Part shown: in pieces, positions 39,451 through 48,096 of the stretch | Layout: every line of letters starts with the position of its first letter | Position numbering within the stretch: position 1 is the stretch's first letter | From: Nitrogeniibacter aestuarii | GTDB lineage: Bacteria; Pseudomonadota; Gammaproteobacteria; Burkholderiales; Rhodocyclaceae | Assembly: GCF_017309585.1 (NCBI RefSeq) | Contig: NZ_CP071321.1 | Span: 3,864,001 to 3,928,000 of the forward strand | DNA length: 64,000 nt | Direction: 5' to 3' | Notes under the pieces: generated by a model | What the model was told of the DNA's origin: nothing | The model's database searches: none | Seen by the model: the letters and a program-made list of their open reading frames with translations, nothing else | Position numbers and translations under genes: made by a program

Positions 39451-41300
39451 GCGTTCGCCTCCTCGGTTTCCTGCGTGAGCGGCATGGCCGGCAGGATGAC
39501 GCGAAACAGCGCCCCGCCGCCCGTGCGGTTCTCGGCCTCGATACGCCCCCCGAAGGACTGAACGTGCTGACGACACACGGCCAGTCCCAGTCCGGCCGAC
39601 ATGGTTTCATCTTCCGCTGACACCTGCCGCGGAAAGGCTTCGAACAGGCGCTGCGGGTCCTCCTCATCCAGACCGAAGCCTTCATCAGAGACTTCAAGCA
39701 CGACGGCCCCCGAAGGACTGTCCGGCGCGTCGGGCAGCGGATACAGGCGCAGGTCAATCGCCCCGTTGCTGGGGGAGAACTTGATGGCGTTGATGAGCAG
39801 ATGCTCGACCACCTGACTCAGGCGTTTGGCATCGGCGCGGACCGGCCCCACTCCGTGGGCATCGATCACCTGCGCACGCAGGCGCTTGGCACCGAGCATG
39901 GGTGCGCTGTCGCGCACCACATCTTCGCAGACGGTTTGCCAGGGAACGGGCTCTAACTTGAGCGGACCGGCCGTCAATTCGGCGCGGGAGACATCCAGCA
40001 GATGCGCCACCATGTCGAGCATGCGCTGGGCGCTTTGCTCCACCCGATCGCAGTATTCGAGCACCGATTCGCCCCGTCGCCCCCTGCGCTCGGCCATCTG
40101 CGCGAAACCCATGATGGCGTGGAGGGGTTCGCGCAGCTCGTGGGAGAGCGACGCCAGAAAGTCGGCCTGCTGGCGCCGTGCCCGTTCGGCCGCATCCTTG
40201 GCCAGCAGCAGATCGATGGTCTGCTCGGCGACAAGCTCGGCCAGATTGTCCCGGTGCCGCCGGATCTCGGCCTCCTGCTCCTTGCGTTCGGTGATGTTGC
40301 GAATGATGCACAGGAAACCACCGGTGCTGATCTGGACCATGCGGCCCTCGAACTGCACATCCTCCGCCTCCATGGTGTCGAGCCGGTATTCCATACTTTC
40401 AACGGGACTGCCGACACGCAGTCGGGCACAGGCGTCGTGGAACTGGAGCGCGACCCTTGGCGGCAAGACCTGATCGACCTTGCGGCCCATAAACTCGTCA
40501 GGTGGCACCGCAAGATCGGATTCACGAGGCGCATGATAGCGAACGAAGACCAGAGACTCGTCGAGTTCGAACATCAGGTCGGGCATGGCTGCGAGCACAC
40601 TGGCATGGCGCGCCGACAGCTCGGCCTCGGCCGTCTGCGCCAGTCGCGCATCGGTCACATCGGCAACGAAACCGGAAGCGCCCACCACCAGGCCCAGTTC
40701 GTCGCGCATCAGCCGACCGCGACTGCGCGCCCAGCGGGTCGCGCCATCCGGGCGCACGACACGATAAGTGACATCGTAGGGCACACCGTGCGCCTGGTGA
40801 CGCGCCATGGCCTCCTTGACCATCGATCGATCGGCCGGATGCACCCGCGCAACCCACTGGTCGAACGGCACCCGGGCAACCCCTTCACCGCCCCCAACGC
40901 CATATATTTCGCAGGACCGCTGCGAGGCAGTAACCGTGCCCGTCGAGGCCTCCCAGTCCCACCAGCCCTCGCGGGTGGCTTCGAGGGCGAACAGAAAGCG
41001 GCGCTCCTGCTCATCGAGGCGGCTCTGGAATCGGGCGGCCGTCTGCGTGCTGGAGCGCCGCTGACGCTCGCGCAACGCAAATACGGTGGCGCCCAACGCG
41101 ATCACGGCGAGCACGGCAACCAGCGCGGTGGCGCTCACGCCTTCGAGCCCATTGAGATCGGCACGGGCCGGTGCGCTCGCACACATGCCGACCAGGGCGA
41201 CCACCCCGGAAAGCGACAGGCGACCCACGCCGTTCGGGCTTACGCAGTCAGTCTGACCGGCAATGGCTGGCGACACGCGATCGCGCAACTTCAATGGCAT
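39447..41300 (-). CDS. Sensor histidine kinase with PAS domains
   Basis: A protein of 617 residues with a membrane-spanning N-terminus (SLSGVVALVGMCASAPARA and ATALVAVLAVIALGATVFAL). A PAS/PAC region follows (residues about 120-230; ALEATREGWWDWEASTG, then RVVRPDGATRWARSRGRL) and a second PAS region (ARHASVLAAMPDLMFELDESL). HisKA has its phospho-His near 388 (FLASLSHELREPLHA), and the HATPase domain contains LINAIKFSP and SDEGFGL. It should phosphorylate the receiver-HATPase protein encoded next (4-nt overlap). The start at 41300 follows GAGGAAGTC. The kinase lacks the long multi-PAS part of the paralogue at 30017. Confidence 0.88.
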   Translation of the reverse strand: MPLKLRDRVSPAIAGQTDCVSPNGVGRLSLSGVVALVGMCASAPARADLNGLEGVSATALVAVLAVIALGATVFALRERQRRSSTQTAARFQSRLDEQERRFLFALEATREGWWDWEASTGTVTASQRSCEIYGVGGGEGVARVPFDQWVARVHPADRSMVKEAMARHQAHGVPYDVTYRVVRPDGATRWARSRGRLMRDELGLVVGASGFVADVTDARLAQTAEAELSARHASVLAAMPDLMFELDESLVFVRYHAPRESDLAVPPDEFMGRKVDQVLPPRVALQFHDACARLRVGSPVESMEYRLDTMEAEDVQFEGRMVQISTGGFLCIIRNITERKEQEAEIRRHRDNLAELVAEQTIDLLLAKDAAERARRQQADFLASLSHELREPLHAIMGFAQMAERRGRRGESVLEYCDRVEQSAQRMLDMVAHLLDVSRAELTAGPLKLEPVPWQTVCEDVVRDSAPMLGAKRLRAQVIDAHGVGPVRADAKRLSQVVEHLLINAIKFSPSNGAIDLRLYPLPDAPDSPSGAVVLEVSDEGFGLDEEDPQRLFEAFPRQVSAEDETMSAGLGLAVCRQHVQSFGGRIEAENRTGGGALFRVILPAMPLTQETEEANA

Positions 41301-41386
41301 GACTTCCTCACTGCGCCAGGGAACTATTCTCAGAAGACCTATCGTCAAGCCTGCCAGCGACTTGAGCGCTTTATTATTCCATTGTT

Positions 41387-41770
41387 CTATCCCGCAAGGG
41401 CGTACTCAGCGATGGCATTGACGACAGGTTCGGCCTCGCCGGCAGCCGTGACCAGCGTCATGCCCACGTCCGGGTGGCGCGCGCGCGCCTGATCGACCAG
41501 AAGCGGCACATCACGCTTGAGGTGCCCGCCCTGGGCGAGAAACACCGGCACGATGCGGATCTGCCCTGCACCGTCGCGCACCAGCCGGTCCACCGCCTCA
41601 TCCAGGGTCGGACTCATGAACTCCATGAAGGCCAGCGCCACTGGCGTGCCCGGCGCAGTCTCTTCAATGCGCGCGGCCATGCGCTTCATCGGCCCCGCCC
41701 ACTCGGGATCACGGGCGCCATGCCCGAACAACACGATGCCGGCCCTACCTGTCTGTTCATTGCTGCTCAC
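41387..41770 (-). CDS. cbiX: CbiX-type sirohydrochlorin chelatase
   Basis: A 127-residue single-domain class II chelatase. Active-site signatures are VLFGHGARDPEW (His17) and PVFLAQGGHLKRDVP. Such small CbiX/SirB proteins insert cobalt, nickel or iron into sirohydrochlorin; as SirB they make siroheme. Siroheme is the cofactor of the nitrite reductase NirB encoded in this window, so a supply role is reasonable, though a cobalamin role cannot be excluded. It is divergent from the M23 peptidase gene. Confidence 0.87.
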   Translation of the reverse strand: MSSNEQTGRAGIVLFGHGARDPEWAGPMKRMAARIEETAPGTPVALAFMEFMSPTLDEAVDRLVRDGAGQIRIVPVFLAQGGHLKRDVPLLVDQARARHPDVGMTLVTAAGEAEPVVNAIAEYALAG

Positions 41771-41811
41771 ACTGTTTCCTTAAGCATAGTCGCCGATTGG
41801 CTCGTTATCAT

Positions 41812-42642
41812 ATGGCCATGATGACCTCAATGACGACCCGATTGTTCCTTGCCCTGGGTCTGGCATGCCTGACCCTGCCCCTCCACGCTGCCCCCAGGAC
41901 CGCCCTTGTCCCCGGCGGCATCGCCCACATTCCCCTTGGCCCCATCAATAGCGGACGGCCCGAAGCGCGCTTTGGCGGTGCACCGGTGCTCGTCATGCAG
42001 GAGGACAAGCGCTGGGTTGCCTGGGTAGGCCTGCCGCTGGACCTGAAGCCCGGCATCCACACCGCGACCGTCAAGCAGGGCGGCGACACCGCCGAGATGC
42101 CGATCGAGGTCGGGGACAAGGCCTACCCGGTGCAGCATCTGAAGGTCAAGAACCGGCGCATGGTCAATCCCGATCCGGACGACCTGAAGCGCATCGAACG
42201 CGAGGCGGCCACCCAGAACGAGGTCAAGACCCTCTTTCGCGATGAGGCCCAGCCGGAGATCGACTTCGTCATACCGGTCAAGGGCCGACGCTCAAGCACC
42301 TATGGTCTGCGCCGGACCTTCAACGGAGAACCGCGAGCCCCTCACCGGGGGCTCGACATCGCGGCCGCCAGAGGCACACCGATCGTGGCCCCGTCGGGCG
42401 GCGTGGTCACGCATGTGGGGAACTTCTTCTTCAACGGGAATACGGTTTTCATCGACCATGGTCAGGGCCTGATTTCCATGTTCTGTCACATGGACCGGGT
42501 GAGCGTCGAAGCGGGCTCACGGGTGCGCCAGGGCGAGGCGGTCGGCACCGTGGGCAATACCGGCCGGGTGACTGGCCCGCATCTGCACTGGAGCCTGTTC
42601 CTGAACGGGACGCCGGTGGACCCGGCGCTTTTCATCGACTGA
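41812..42642 (+). CDS. M23-family (LytM) metallopeptidase, secreted
   Basis: A protein of about 276 residues with an N-terminal signal peptide (LFLALGLACLTLPLHAA), a beta-rich N-terminal region and an M23 endopeptidase domain. The zinc-site motifs are HRGLDIAAARGTP and the later GPHLHWSLF (HxH), with GNTVFIDHGQGLISMFCHMD between. The enzyme probably trims peptidoglycan cross-links. The exact start is uncertain: several in-frame ATGs occur between 41812 and 41830, and no clear ribosome site was seen. It converges with the TcdA gene with no spacer. Confidence 0.87.
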   Translation: MAMMTSMTTRLFLALGLACLTLPLHAAPRTALVPGGIAHIPLGPINSGRPEARFGGAPVLVMQEDKRWVAWVGLPLDLKPGIHTATVKQGGDTAEMPIEVGDKAYPVQHLKVKNRRMVNPDPDDLKRIEREAATQNEVKTLFRDEAQPEIDFVIPVKGRRSSTYGLRRTFNGEPRAPHRGLDIAAARGTPIVAPSGGVVTHVGNFFFNGNTVFIDHGQGLISMFCHMDRVSVEAGSRVRQGEAVGTVGNTGRVTGPHLHWSLFLNGTPVDPALFID

Positions 42643-43422
42643 TCATTTGACGCCGTTCGCAAGGGTGTCGATCACCCGACCGGCGGCCATGATGCCGAAG
42701 CTGGCTGTCACCGCCATGCTCGAACCGAAACCGGCACAGCTCAGCCCCTGTGGCCCGACGTCGGCTTCGCAGTGCCCCTCGGGATACTGAAGGGGCTCGA
42801 GCGAATAGACCGCCTCGATGTTGAAGCGCTTGTCGCCCCCGCGCGGGAAGCCATGTTTTTGCCGAAGGCGCTTGCGCAGGCGGGCCAGCAACGGGTCCTG
42901 CGACGCGCGCGCCAGATCCACCACCTCGATGAGGCGCGGATCCTTCTGCCCACCCGCCGCGCCAATGGTGATGACCCGCACCCCCTCCTGCCGGCACCAG
43001 CTGAGCATGGCCGCCTTGGCACTCATGTCGTCCACCGCGTCGATGACGAAATCAAGCGAGGTGTCGAGCACCTCGCCCACGTTGTCGGGCGTCACGAAAT
43101 CATCGACACACATCACCTCGGTGCGCGGATCAATGGCCTTGATGCGCTCTGCCATGGCGGACACCTTGGCTTGCCCCAGCGTGTGTTCCAGCGCGTGAAT
43201 CTGCCGATTCATGTTCGACTCGGCCACATGGTCAAGGTCGATCAGGCGCAGATAGCCGATACCGCTGCGGGCCAGGGTTTCCACCGCCCACGAGCCCACG
43301 CCCCCGAGCCCGGCCACGGCCACCCGGGCCGCGCGCAAGCGCGCCAGTCCGTCGGCCGCGTAGAGACGCGCAATACCGCCGTAGCGGCGGGTCTCGTCAA
43401 CGATGTTGTCAGATTCGCTCAC
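42643..43422 (-). CDS. tcdA: tRNA threonylcarbamoyladenosine dehydratase TcdA
   Basis: An E1-like ThiF-family protein of 259 residues. It contains the ATP-binding GLGGVGSWAVETLARSGIG, the DLDHVAESNMNRQIHAL region, the DDFVTPDN segment and the catalytic-cysteine region SCAGFGSSMAVTASFG. It converts t6A37 in tRNA to the cyclic form ct6A with ATP. The start is the GTG at 43422 because a GGAG lies 9 nt upstream and this begins like E. coli TcdA; the TTG at 43443 is the alternative. Confidence 0.9.
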   Translation of the reverse strand: MSESDNIVDETRRYGGIARLYAADGLARLRAARVAVAGLGGVGSWAVETLARSGIGYLRLIDLDHVAESNMNRQIHALEHTLGQAKVSAMAERIKAIDPRTEVMCVDDFVTPDNVGEVLDTSLDFVIDAVDDMSAKAAMLSWCRQEGVRVITIGAAGGQKDPRLIEVVDLARASQDPLLARLRKRLRQKHGFPRGGDKRFNIEAVYSLEPLQYPEGHCEADVGPQGLSCAGFGSSMAVTASFGIMAAGRVIDTLANGVK

Positions 43423-43478
43423 GTCAATGAACTCCGGGGCCAAAGCCCCCTCAAAACATAAAATCCCGGAGCTTGTGG

Positions 43479-44105
43479 ATGTTCTCTCTTCCTGCCCCTC
43501 TTGTCCTCGCCCTGGGTCTGGGCATCACCACCGCCAGCAACGCTCAGAGTCTCGACACCGTGCAGATCGCACTGCGCGGCATCAATGCCTACGCCAACGG
43601 GCAGATGACTGCGGCGGCGCGTGACTTCGAGGTGGCAGGTCGGCGCGGGAACCGCCTGGCGCAATACAACTTCGCCATCATGGTTGCCCGTGGAGAAACC
43701 ACCAGCGAAGACGCCTATCCGGTGTGGCGATGGCTGCGCCGCGCCGCTCATCAGGGACTGCCCCCCGCGCAGTACGCCTTTGCCCTGCTTTACGCCAATG
43801 GTGATGGCGTCGAGCGCAACCCGGCCACCGCGGCGAAATGGTATCGCAAGGCCGCGGTCCAGGGGCATGTGGACGCGCAAATGGCGCTGGCGCAAATGTA
43901 TCTCGACGGGAATGGTTCGACGGAAGACCGAGCCCAGGCGGCTCACTGGCTGGCCGCGGCGGCGCGTTCGGGTGACCGCCAGGCACAACGCCAGCTGGCA
44001 CACATGCTCGACACCGGCGACGGCGTATCACGCGACCCGGAAGCGGCTCGATTGTGGCGACAGCGGGCGGACGAAGCCGAAACGCGCGCCGCCGAGCCCC
44101 ATTGA
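43479..44105 (+). CDS. Sel1-repeat (TPR-like) periplasmic protein
   Basis: A protein of 208 residues with a signal peptide (LVLALGLGITTASNAQ). At least three Sel1-type repeats of about 36 residues follow: WLRRAAHQGLPPAQYAFALLYANG, WYRKAAVQGHVDAQMALAQMYLDG and WLAAAARSGDRQAQRQLAHMLDTG. Such repeats form a helical scaffold for protein-protein contacts, commonly in the envelope. No enzymatic domain is visible. The ATG at 43479 follows GGAG by 7 nt. It converges with an MBL-fold gene with zero spacing. Confidence 0.85.
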   Translation: MFSLPAPLVLALGLGITTASNAQSLDTVQIALRGINAYANGQMTAAARDFEVAGRRGNRLAQYNFAIMVARGETTSEDAYPVWRWLRRAAHQGLPPAQYAFALLYANGDGVERNPATAAKWYRKAAVQGHVDAQMALAQMYLDGNGSTEDRAQAAHWLAAAARSGDRQAQRQLAHMLDTGDGVSRDPEAARLWRQRADEAETRAAEPH

Positions 44106-45053
44106 TCAGGCCGTCTGTTTGTCCAGCCACACCTCCAGACCCTGGGCATTGAGCTCGAGGTCCATGGCGAAAAGGTCGAACAAGGTATTTTCATCCACCG
44201 GCCATTGCTGGCGCTGGGCTTCCTGACGCATGAGCGCTGACAGCCCGTTGCGAATGATCTGGTGCCGATGATCCAGCGCGTCAGCCCCTGAACGCGCAAT
44301 CGCCACATGGGCGTCGATCAGCCGGTGCAGATCCGAAGCGAGCCGCGGCAGATCGGTCACCCTTGAGTAGTGCGTCAGATACATGGCAGTGGGCTGCTCG
44401 GCCATCAGGCGATCGATGGAGGCATGCAGCGCCTCGGGGTCGAACTGGACCGGCGTGGTGGACGGAAACACGAATTGCCGGCCGTCATGATCGAGTTCCC
44501 GATACGACAGACCGAAGGTATCGCCAGTAAACCAGGCGCGGGTCTGTTCATCGAAGTAGCACACATGATGCGCCGCATGACCCGGCGTGTCGGCCACGCG
44601 AATCTTCCGTCCGGCCAGATCAAGCACCAGTCCATCGGTCGCCTCGATGATGCGTTCGGCCGCCACCGGCTGGATCTTGCCGTACTTGGCAACGGCGTCA
44701 TCCTCGCCATAGACCGCCACGGTGCCGGCCCACAACTTTGACGGATCGACCATGTGGCGCACGCCACGCGGGTGCACCACCAGTCTGGCGTTGGGACACG
44801 CCGCCATGAAGGCGCCTGCGCCTCCGGCATGATCCAGGTGGATATGGGTCAACAACACATACTTCACCTGCTCGGGCCGATAGCCGAGCTCGGCCAATGC
44901 CGACATCATCCGCGGGGCGGTGTCGTTGTTCCCCGTATCCACGATGGCCAACGCGTCGTCCGACACGATGACGTGAATGGCTGCGAGCTGTTCTCGGAGG
45001 TATCCGGATTCGATGGCATGAATGCCTTCAGGATAGGTGGTCAGCAACTGCAT
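44106..45053 (-). CDS. Metallo-beta-lactamase-fold hydrolase
   Basis: A protein of 315 residues. The metal-binding HxHxDH motif is in LLTHIHLDHAGGAG; further ligands are the His in DTPGHAAHHV, the Asp in WFTGDTFG and a C-terminal His in YLTHYSRV. The fold is that of glyoxalase II/Zn-dependent hydrolases; the substrate is unknown. The ATG at 45053 is chosen; a longer frame to 45080 would add nine residues. The C-terminal 60 residues are helical and not part of the core domain. Confidence 0.85.
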   Translation of the reverse strand: MQLLTTYPEGIHAIESGYLREQLAAIHVIVSDDALAIVDTGNNDTAPRMMSALAELGYRPEQVKYVLLTHIHLDHAGGAGAFMAACPNARLVVHPRGVRHMVDPSKLWAGTVAVYGEDDAVAKYGKIQPVAAERIIEATDGLVLDLAGRKIRVADTPGHAAHHVCYFDEQTRAWFTGDTFGLSYRELDHDGRQFVFPSTTPVQFDPEALHASIDRLMAEQPTAMYLTHYSRVTDLPRLASDLHRLIDAHVAIARSGADALDHRHQIIRNGLSALMRQEAQRQQWPVDENTLFDLFAMDLELNAQGLEVWLDKQTA

Positions 45054-45230
45054 GAAACGCTCCCGGGCAAAATCCCCCACATTCTAGCGGCCAATGCCCC
45101 GTTTTTTGCCCAGGATCAATAAAGCCGTGCGCTTGCAGTGCTTCAATGAAACATGAATGCAACACATGGCGCCTGCCGCGCGTCATGTCGGCGGGCACAC
45201 ACAATGTCCATAATGAGAGGGAGACTCGCC

Positions 45231-45494
45231 ATGCTGACACTTGACGACTGCATTGAACTGTCAGAACTGACAGAAGAGGAAATTCTCGCCATCGCCGAGC
45301 ACGAACACCTGCCCGAAATGGTGGCACTGGAACTGGGCAACTACCTGACCCACACGTCGAGCGGCGAAAAGCGCATCAAGCGCATGATCTGCGACGACAT
45401 GGAAGAAGCGCGAGCCAAGGGCGACGCGCATCGGATCAGCATGCTCAAGATGGTGCTCAAGCATTTCGTGGAGCACCATCACAGCGGCGCGTAA
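45231..45494 (+). CDS. Small conserved-looking protein of unknown function
   Basis: A protein of 87 residues, acidic at the N-terminus and helical throughout: LTLDDCIELSELTEEEILAIAEHEHL, then a helix with GEKRIKRMICDDMEEARAKGD and a C-terminal LKHFVEHHHSGA. The ATG at 45231 lies behind a strong GAGGGAG ribosome-binding sequence, supporting real coding. No recognised domain is seen. The run of His at the end may bind metal. It stands alone between the divergent MBL gene and the aminotransferase gene. Confidence 0.55.
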   Translation: MLTLDDCIELSELTEEEILAIAEHEHLPEMVALELGNYLTHTSSGEKRIKRMICDDMEEARAKGDAHRISMLKMVLKHFVEHHHSGA

Positions 45495-45568
45495 GTGCGT
45501 ACGCCTGCGGGTGACAGGCCGGGACAGCTTCCCTACACTCGAAGCTTTCCCGCCTGCCACGCCGCACC

Positions 45569-46723
45569 ATGAACCCAGCGACCGCCCCCTTCGACTTCAC
45601 CACTCCCATTGACCGTACCACCACGCCGGGCGAGAAGTGGGGTAAATACGCCGGTCGGGACGTGATTCCCATGTGGGTGGCGGATATGGATTTTGCCGCG
45701 CCCAGCGCAGTGCTCGACGCCCTGCACTCGCGGATCGATCACGGCGTCTTCGGCTATACCGACGCCTGGCCCGGCCTGGTTGAAGCGGTCATTGACGGCA
45801 TCGAGCGCGACCACCGCTGGCGCATCGAGCCCGACTGGATCGTGTGGCTTCCCGGCGTGGTCACCGGCTTCAACGTCGCCTGCCTGCTCGCCGGCGAACC
45901 TGGCGACAGCGTATTCACCACCACACCGGTCTATCCCCCGTTCCTGCAGGCACCGGGCAACACCATTCGCCAGTTGCAGCGCGCAGACATGGTCGAGCGT
46001 GCCGGTCGCTGGGAATGGGACTGGGACGCCGTCGATGCCGCCATGGACCCCACCACCCGCCTGGTCCTGCTGTGCAATCCGCACAACCCGATCGGTCGCG
46101 TCTTCACCCGGGATGAGCTGAGCGCGCTGGCCCAGCGCGCCGAAGCGCGCGACCTCATCATCTGCTCGGACGAAATCCATTGCGGGCTGGTACTCGATGG
46201 GGAGCACATTCCCATCGCCAGCCTTGACGAGCACATCGCACGCCGCACCATCACCCTGATGGCGCCCAGCAAGACCTGGAACATCCCGGCCCTGTACGCG
46301 AGCTTCGCCATCATCCCCGATGCTACCTTGCGTGTGCGCTACAAGCGCGCCATGCGCGGCCTCGTCCCCCACCCCAACGTGCTGGGTCTGGTGGCCACCG
46401 AAGCGGCCTATCGGGACGGAAACCCATGGCGCGAGGCCCTGCTCGATACGCTGCGAGAGAACCGCCAGCGCGTTCTGACCGCCATCGACGCCATGCCCGG
46501 CCTGCGCACCACATCGCCCGAGGCGACCTACCTGGCCTGGATCGACTGTCGGGACGCCGGCCTCGAGAACGCCGCTGATTTCTTTGAGACCCACGGCGTC
46601 GGTCTCTCCAATGGCACCTATTTCGGCGCCCCCGAGGGGTGGGTGCGCCTCAACTTCGGCTGCCCGGCCCAGACACTGGAGGCTGGACTGGCACGCATGG
46701 CGGCGGCACTGGCCTCACGCTGA
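45569..46723 (+). CDS. patB: PatB/MalY-type PLP enzyme (cystathionine beta-lyase or aminotransferase)
   Basis: A PLP enzyme of fold type I with 384 residues. The segments KWGKYAGRDVIPMWVADMDF near the N-terminus, CNPHNPIGRVFT, CSDEIHCGLVLDG and the PLP-binding APSKTWNIPAL (catalytic Lys) are typical of MalY/PatB. Members cleave cystathionine to homocysteine or act as cysteine-S-conjugate lyases. It is a single-gene unit: a bidirectional terminator follows at 46767-46808. Confidence 0.88.
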   Translation: MNPATAPFDFTTPIDRTTTPGEKWGKYAGRDVIPMWVADMDFAAPSAVLDALHSRIDHGVFGYTDAWPGLVEAVIDGIERDHRWRIEPDWIVWLPGVVTGFNVACLLAGEPGDSVFTTTPVYPPFLQAPGNTIRQLQRADMVERAGRWEWDWDAVDAAMDPTTRLVLLCNPHNPIGRVFTRDELSALAQRAEARDLIICSDEIHCGLVLDGEHIPIASLDEHIARRTITLMAPSKTWNIPALYASFAIIPDATLRVRYKRAMRGLVPHPNVLGLVATEAAYRDGNPWREALLDTLRENRQRVLTAIDAMPGLRTTSPEATYLAWIDCRDAGLENAADFFETHGVGLSNGTYFGAPEGWVRLNFGCPAQTLEAGLARMAAALASR

Positions 46724-46766
46724 ACACGCGCCCCGCATCGAACGCGTCACCGGCTGCTGCTGCGCT

Positions 46767-46808
46767 GAAAAGAAACAGGCCCGAACTCGCTGTCCAGGCC
46801 TGTTCTTT
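46767..46808. terminator. Bidirectional terminator between patB and a lipoprotein gene
   Basis: An 8-bp stem AACAGGCC/GGCCTGTT (46774-46781 with 46797-46804) has an A-rich left side and TTCTTTC right side, so it can end transcription from both sides. Confidence 0.75.
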
Positions 46809-47221
46809 CAGAGCTTCTTGGTGTTTCCGGGCTCGAAGCGCTCATAAACCACCGACAGCAACCAGCGCTTCTTGGAACGGCGATATTTCTTCACCACGCC
46901 ATCGTCACCCATGGCGACCACTCGACAGCTGGCCTTGAGCGCATCGTCCATTTGCAGGCACATGCGCCCCTTGGGGTCGACGTACCAGATGCCCATGCGC
47001 TTACGCCCGTTACGCAACTGCCGTACCTGACCATCGTCGGTGTAATAGCTGACCGACTGTGTGTCCGTCCGAACATTCCGCGCGTAGACCGTCTTGCCTG
47101 CGAAGAGCGTGCGAATTTCGTCCTCCATGACATAGCGCCCACCCATGAAAGGCATCGACACACACCCCGACAACGCGACTGCCACCGCCCCCGCACTCAA
47201 CCCAGCTTTCCATTTCAACAT
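46808..47221 (-). CDS. Putative lipoprotein of unknown function
   Basis: A 137-residue protein with a lipoprotein signal: GAVAVALSGC gives a lipobox with Cys20. The mature part contains GRYVMEDEIRTLFAGKTVYARN, a YYTDDGQVRQLRNG segment and WYVDPKGRMCLQMDD with a second cysteine pair (CLQ, SCR). The pattern recalls small envelope proteins with a DUF995-like layout, but the assignment is not certain. It overlaps the 3' end of the hydrolase gene by 7 nt. Confidence 0.65.
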   Translation of the reverse strand: MLKWKAGLSAGAVAVALSGCVSMPFMGGRYVMEDEIRTLFAGKTVYARNVRTDTQSVSYYTDDGQVRQLRNGRKRMGIWYVDPKGRMCLQMDDALKASCRVVAMGDDGVVKKYRRSKKRWLLSVVYERFEPGNTKKL

Positions 47222-48096
47222 CGGATCGATTCCTCCTGGTGTTTGCGGACAGCGTCCTTATGCGCCGCCCTGTCGAAAAATTCGAAGACTTCGAACGTCA
47301 TCCCGGGCACGCGTGCGCACGCGTCGAAGTCGTGATCGGCACCGGGCAGCAACATCAGCTCATGCTGTCCTTCCACACCGAGCAGTTGGGCGGCATGGCG
47401 CATTTCGGTCACCCAGGCCCGGGCACGCTCGACACGGTCGAGCCCCTGGAGTCGATTCACTTCAGCGCGCTGGCGCAATTCAGGGTCGCGATTCACATCG
47501 TTCCCGCCCACCATCACCAGGGACGGCACCCGCAGCAACGCGGGTAAGGAGAACCGCGCCTGCTTGAGGCGCGGATTCACACCGATTCCGAGGGGATACG
47601 GAAACGCAGGGTTCGGCAGGGTGTACCACCCCGCCGCCCCCATCACCATGGCCTGGACCCGCGCCGGATGAACAAAGGCGAAGCGATGCACGAACTGCGC
47701 GCCCCCTGAGTAACCGAACAGGCTCACACGCCGGGTGGAACACCCGGTGAGTGCACTGACTTCATCCAGGATCTCCAGCAATACCCGGTCTGCCCGACGA
47801 CCGCACCCACTGCGGTTCAGGCGCTGATAATCGGCGAAGCGTTTTCGCCCGAAATACGGCGCCACCAGCACAACGCCCCGTCGCTCGGCCTCTGGCCGGA
47901 ATGCATGAACCATCTGCGCGGCATTGCGCGAGATGCCATGGACGGTCACGACCACCTGTGCATTCGGACTCAGGTTGCGAGGGATGTACAGCAAGTAGCG
48001 CTGGGACGGACGCGTGCGCAAATGTCGCCACTGAGGATCGGCGCTCGGCAAGCCGTCGTGCAAATGTCGCTGAATGCCGGGATCTGCCATGCTCAC
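47215..48096 (-). CDS. Alpha/beta hydrolase (polyhydroxyalkanoate-depolymerase/esterase type)
   Basis: A protein of 293 residues. The nucleophile elbow is LFGYSGGAQFVHRF (Ser), with the oxyanion region VVVTVHGISRNAAQ and the probable catalytic acid and His near the end (HELMLLPGADHDFDA). It resembles esterase/PHB depolymerase-like hydrolases. No signal peptide is visible, so it is cytoplasmic. It is the last of three tightly linked genes (4-nt overlap with the ABC exporter gene), transcribed leftward. Its substrate is unknown; the linkage suggests it processes the molecule exported by the ABC transporter (inference). Confidence 0.8.
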   Translation of the reverse strand: MSMADPGIQRHLHDGLPSADPQWRHLRTRPSQRYLLYIPRNLSPNAQVVVTVHGISRNAAQMVHAFRPEAERRGVVLVAPYFGRKRFADYQRLNRSGCGRRADRVLLEILDEVSALTGCSTRRVSLFGYSGGAQFVHRFAFVHPARVQAMVMGAAGWYTLPNPAFPYPLGIGVNPRLKQARFSLPALLRVPSLVMVGGNDVNRDPELRQRAEVNRLQGLDRVERARAWVTEMRHAAQLLGVEGQHELMLLPGADHDFDACARVPGMTFEVFEFFDRAAHKDAVRKHQEESIRC

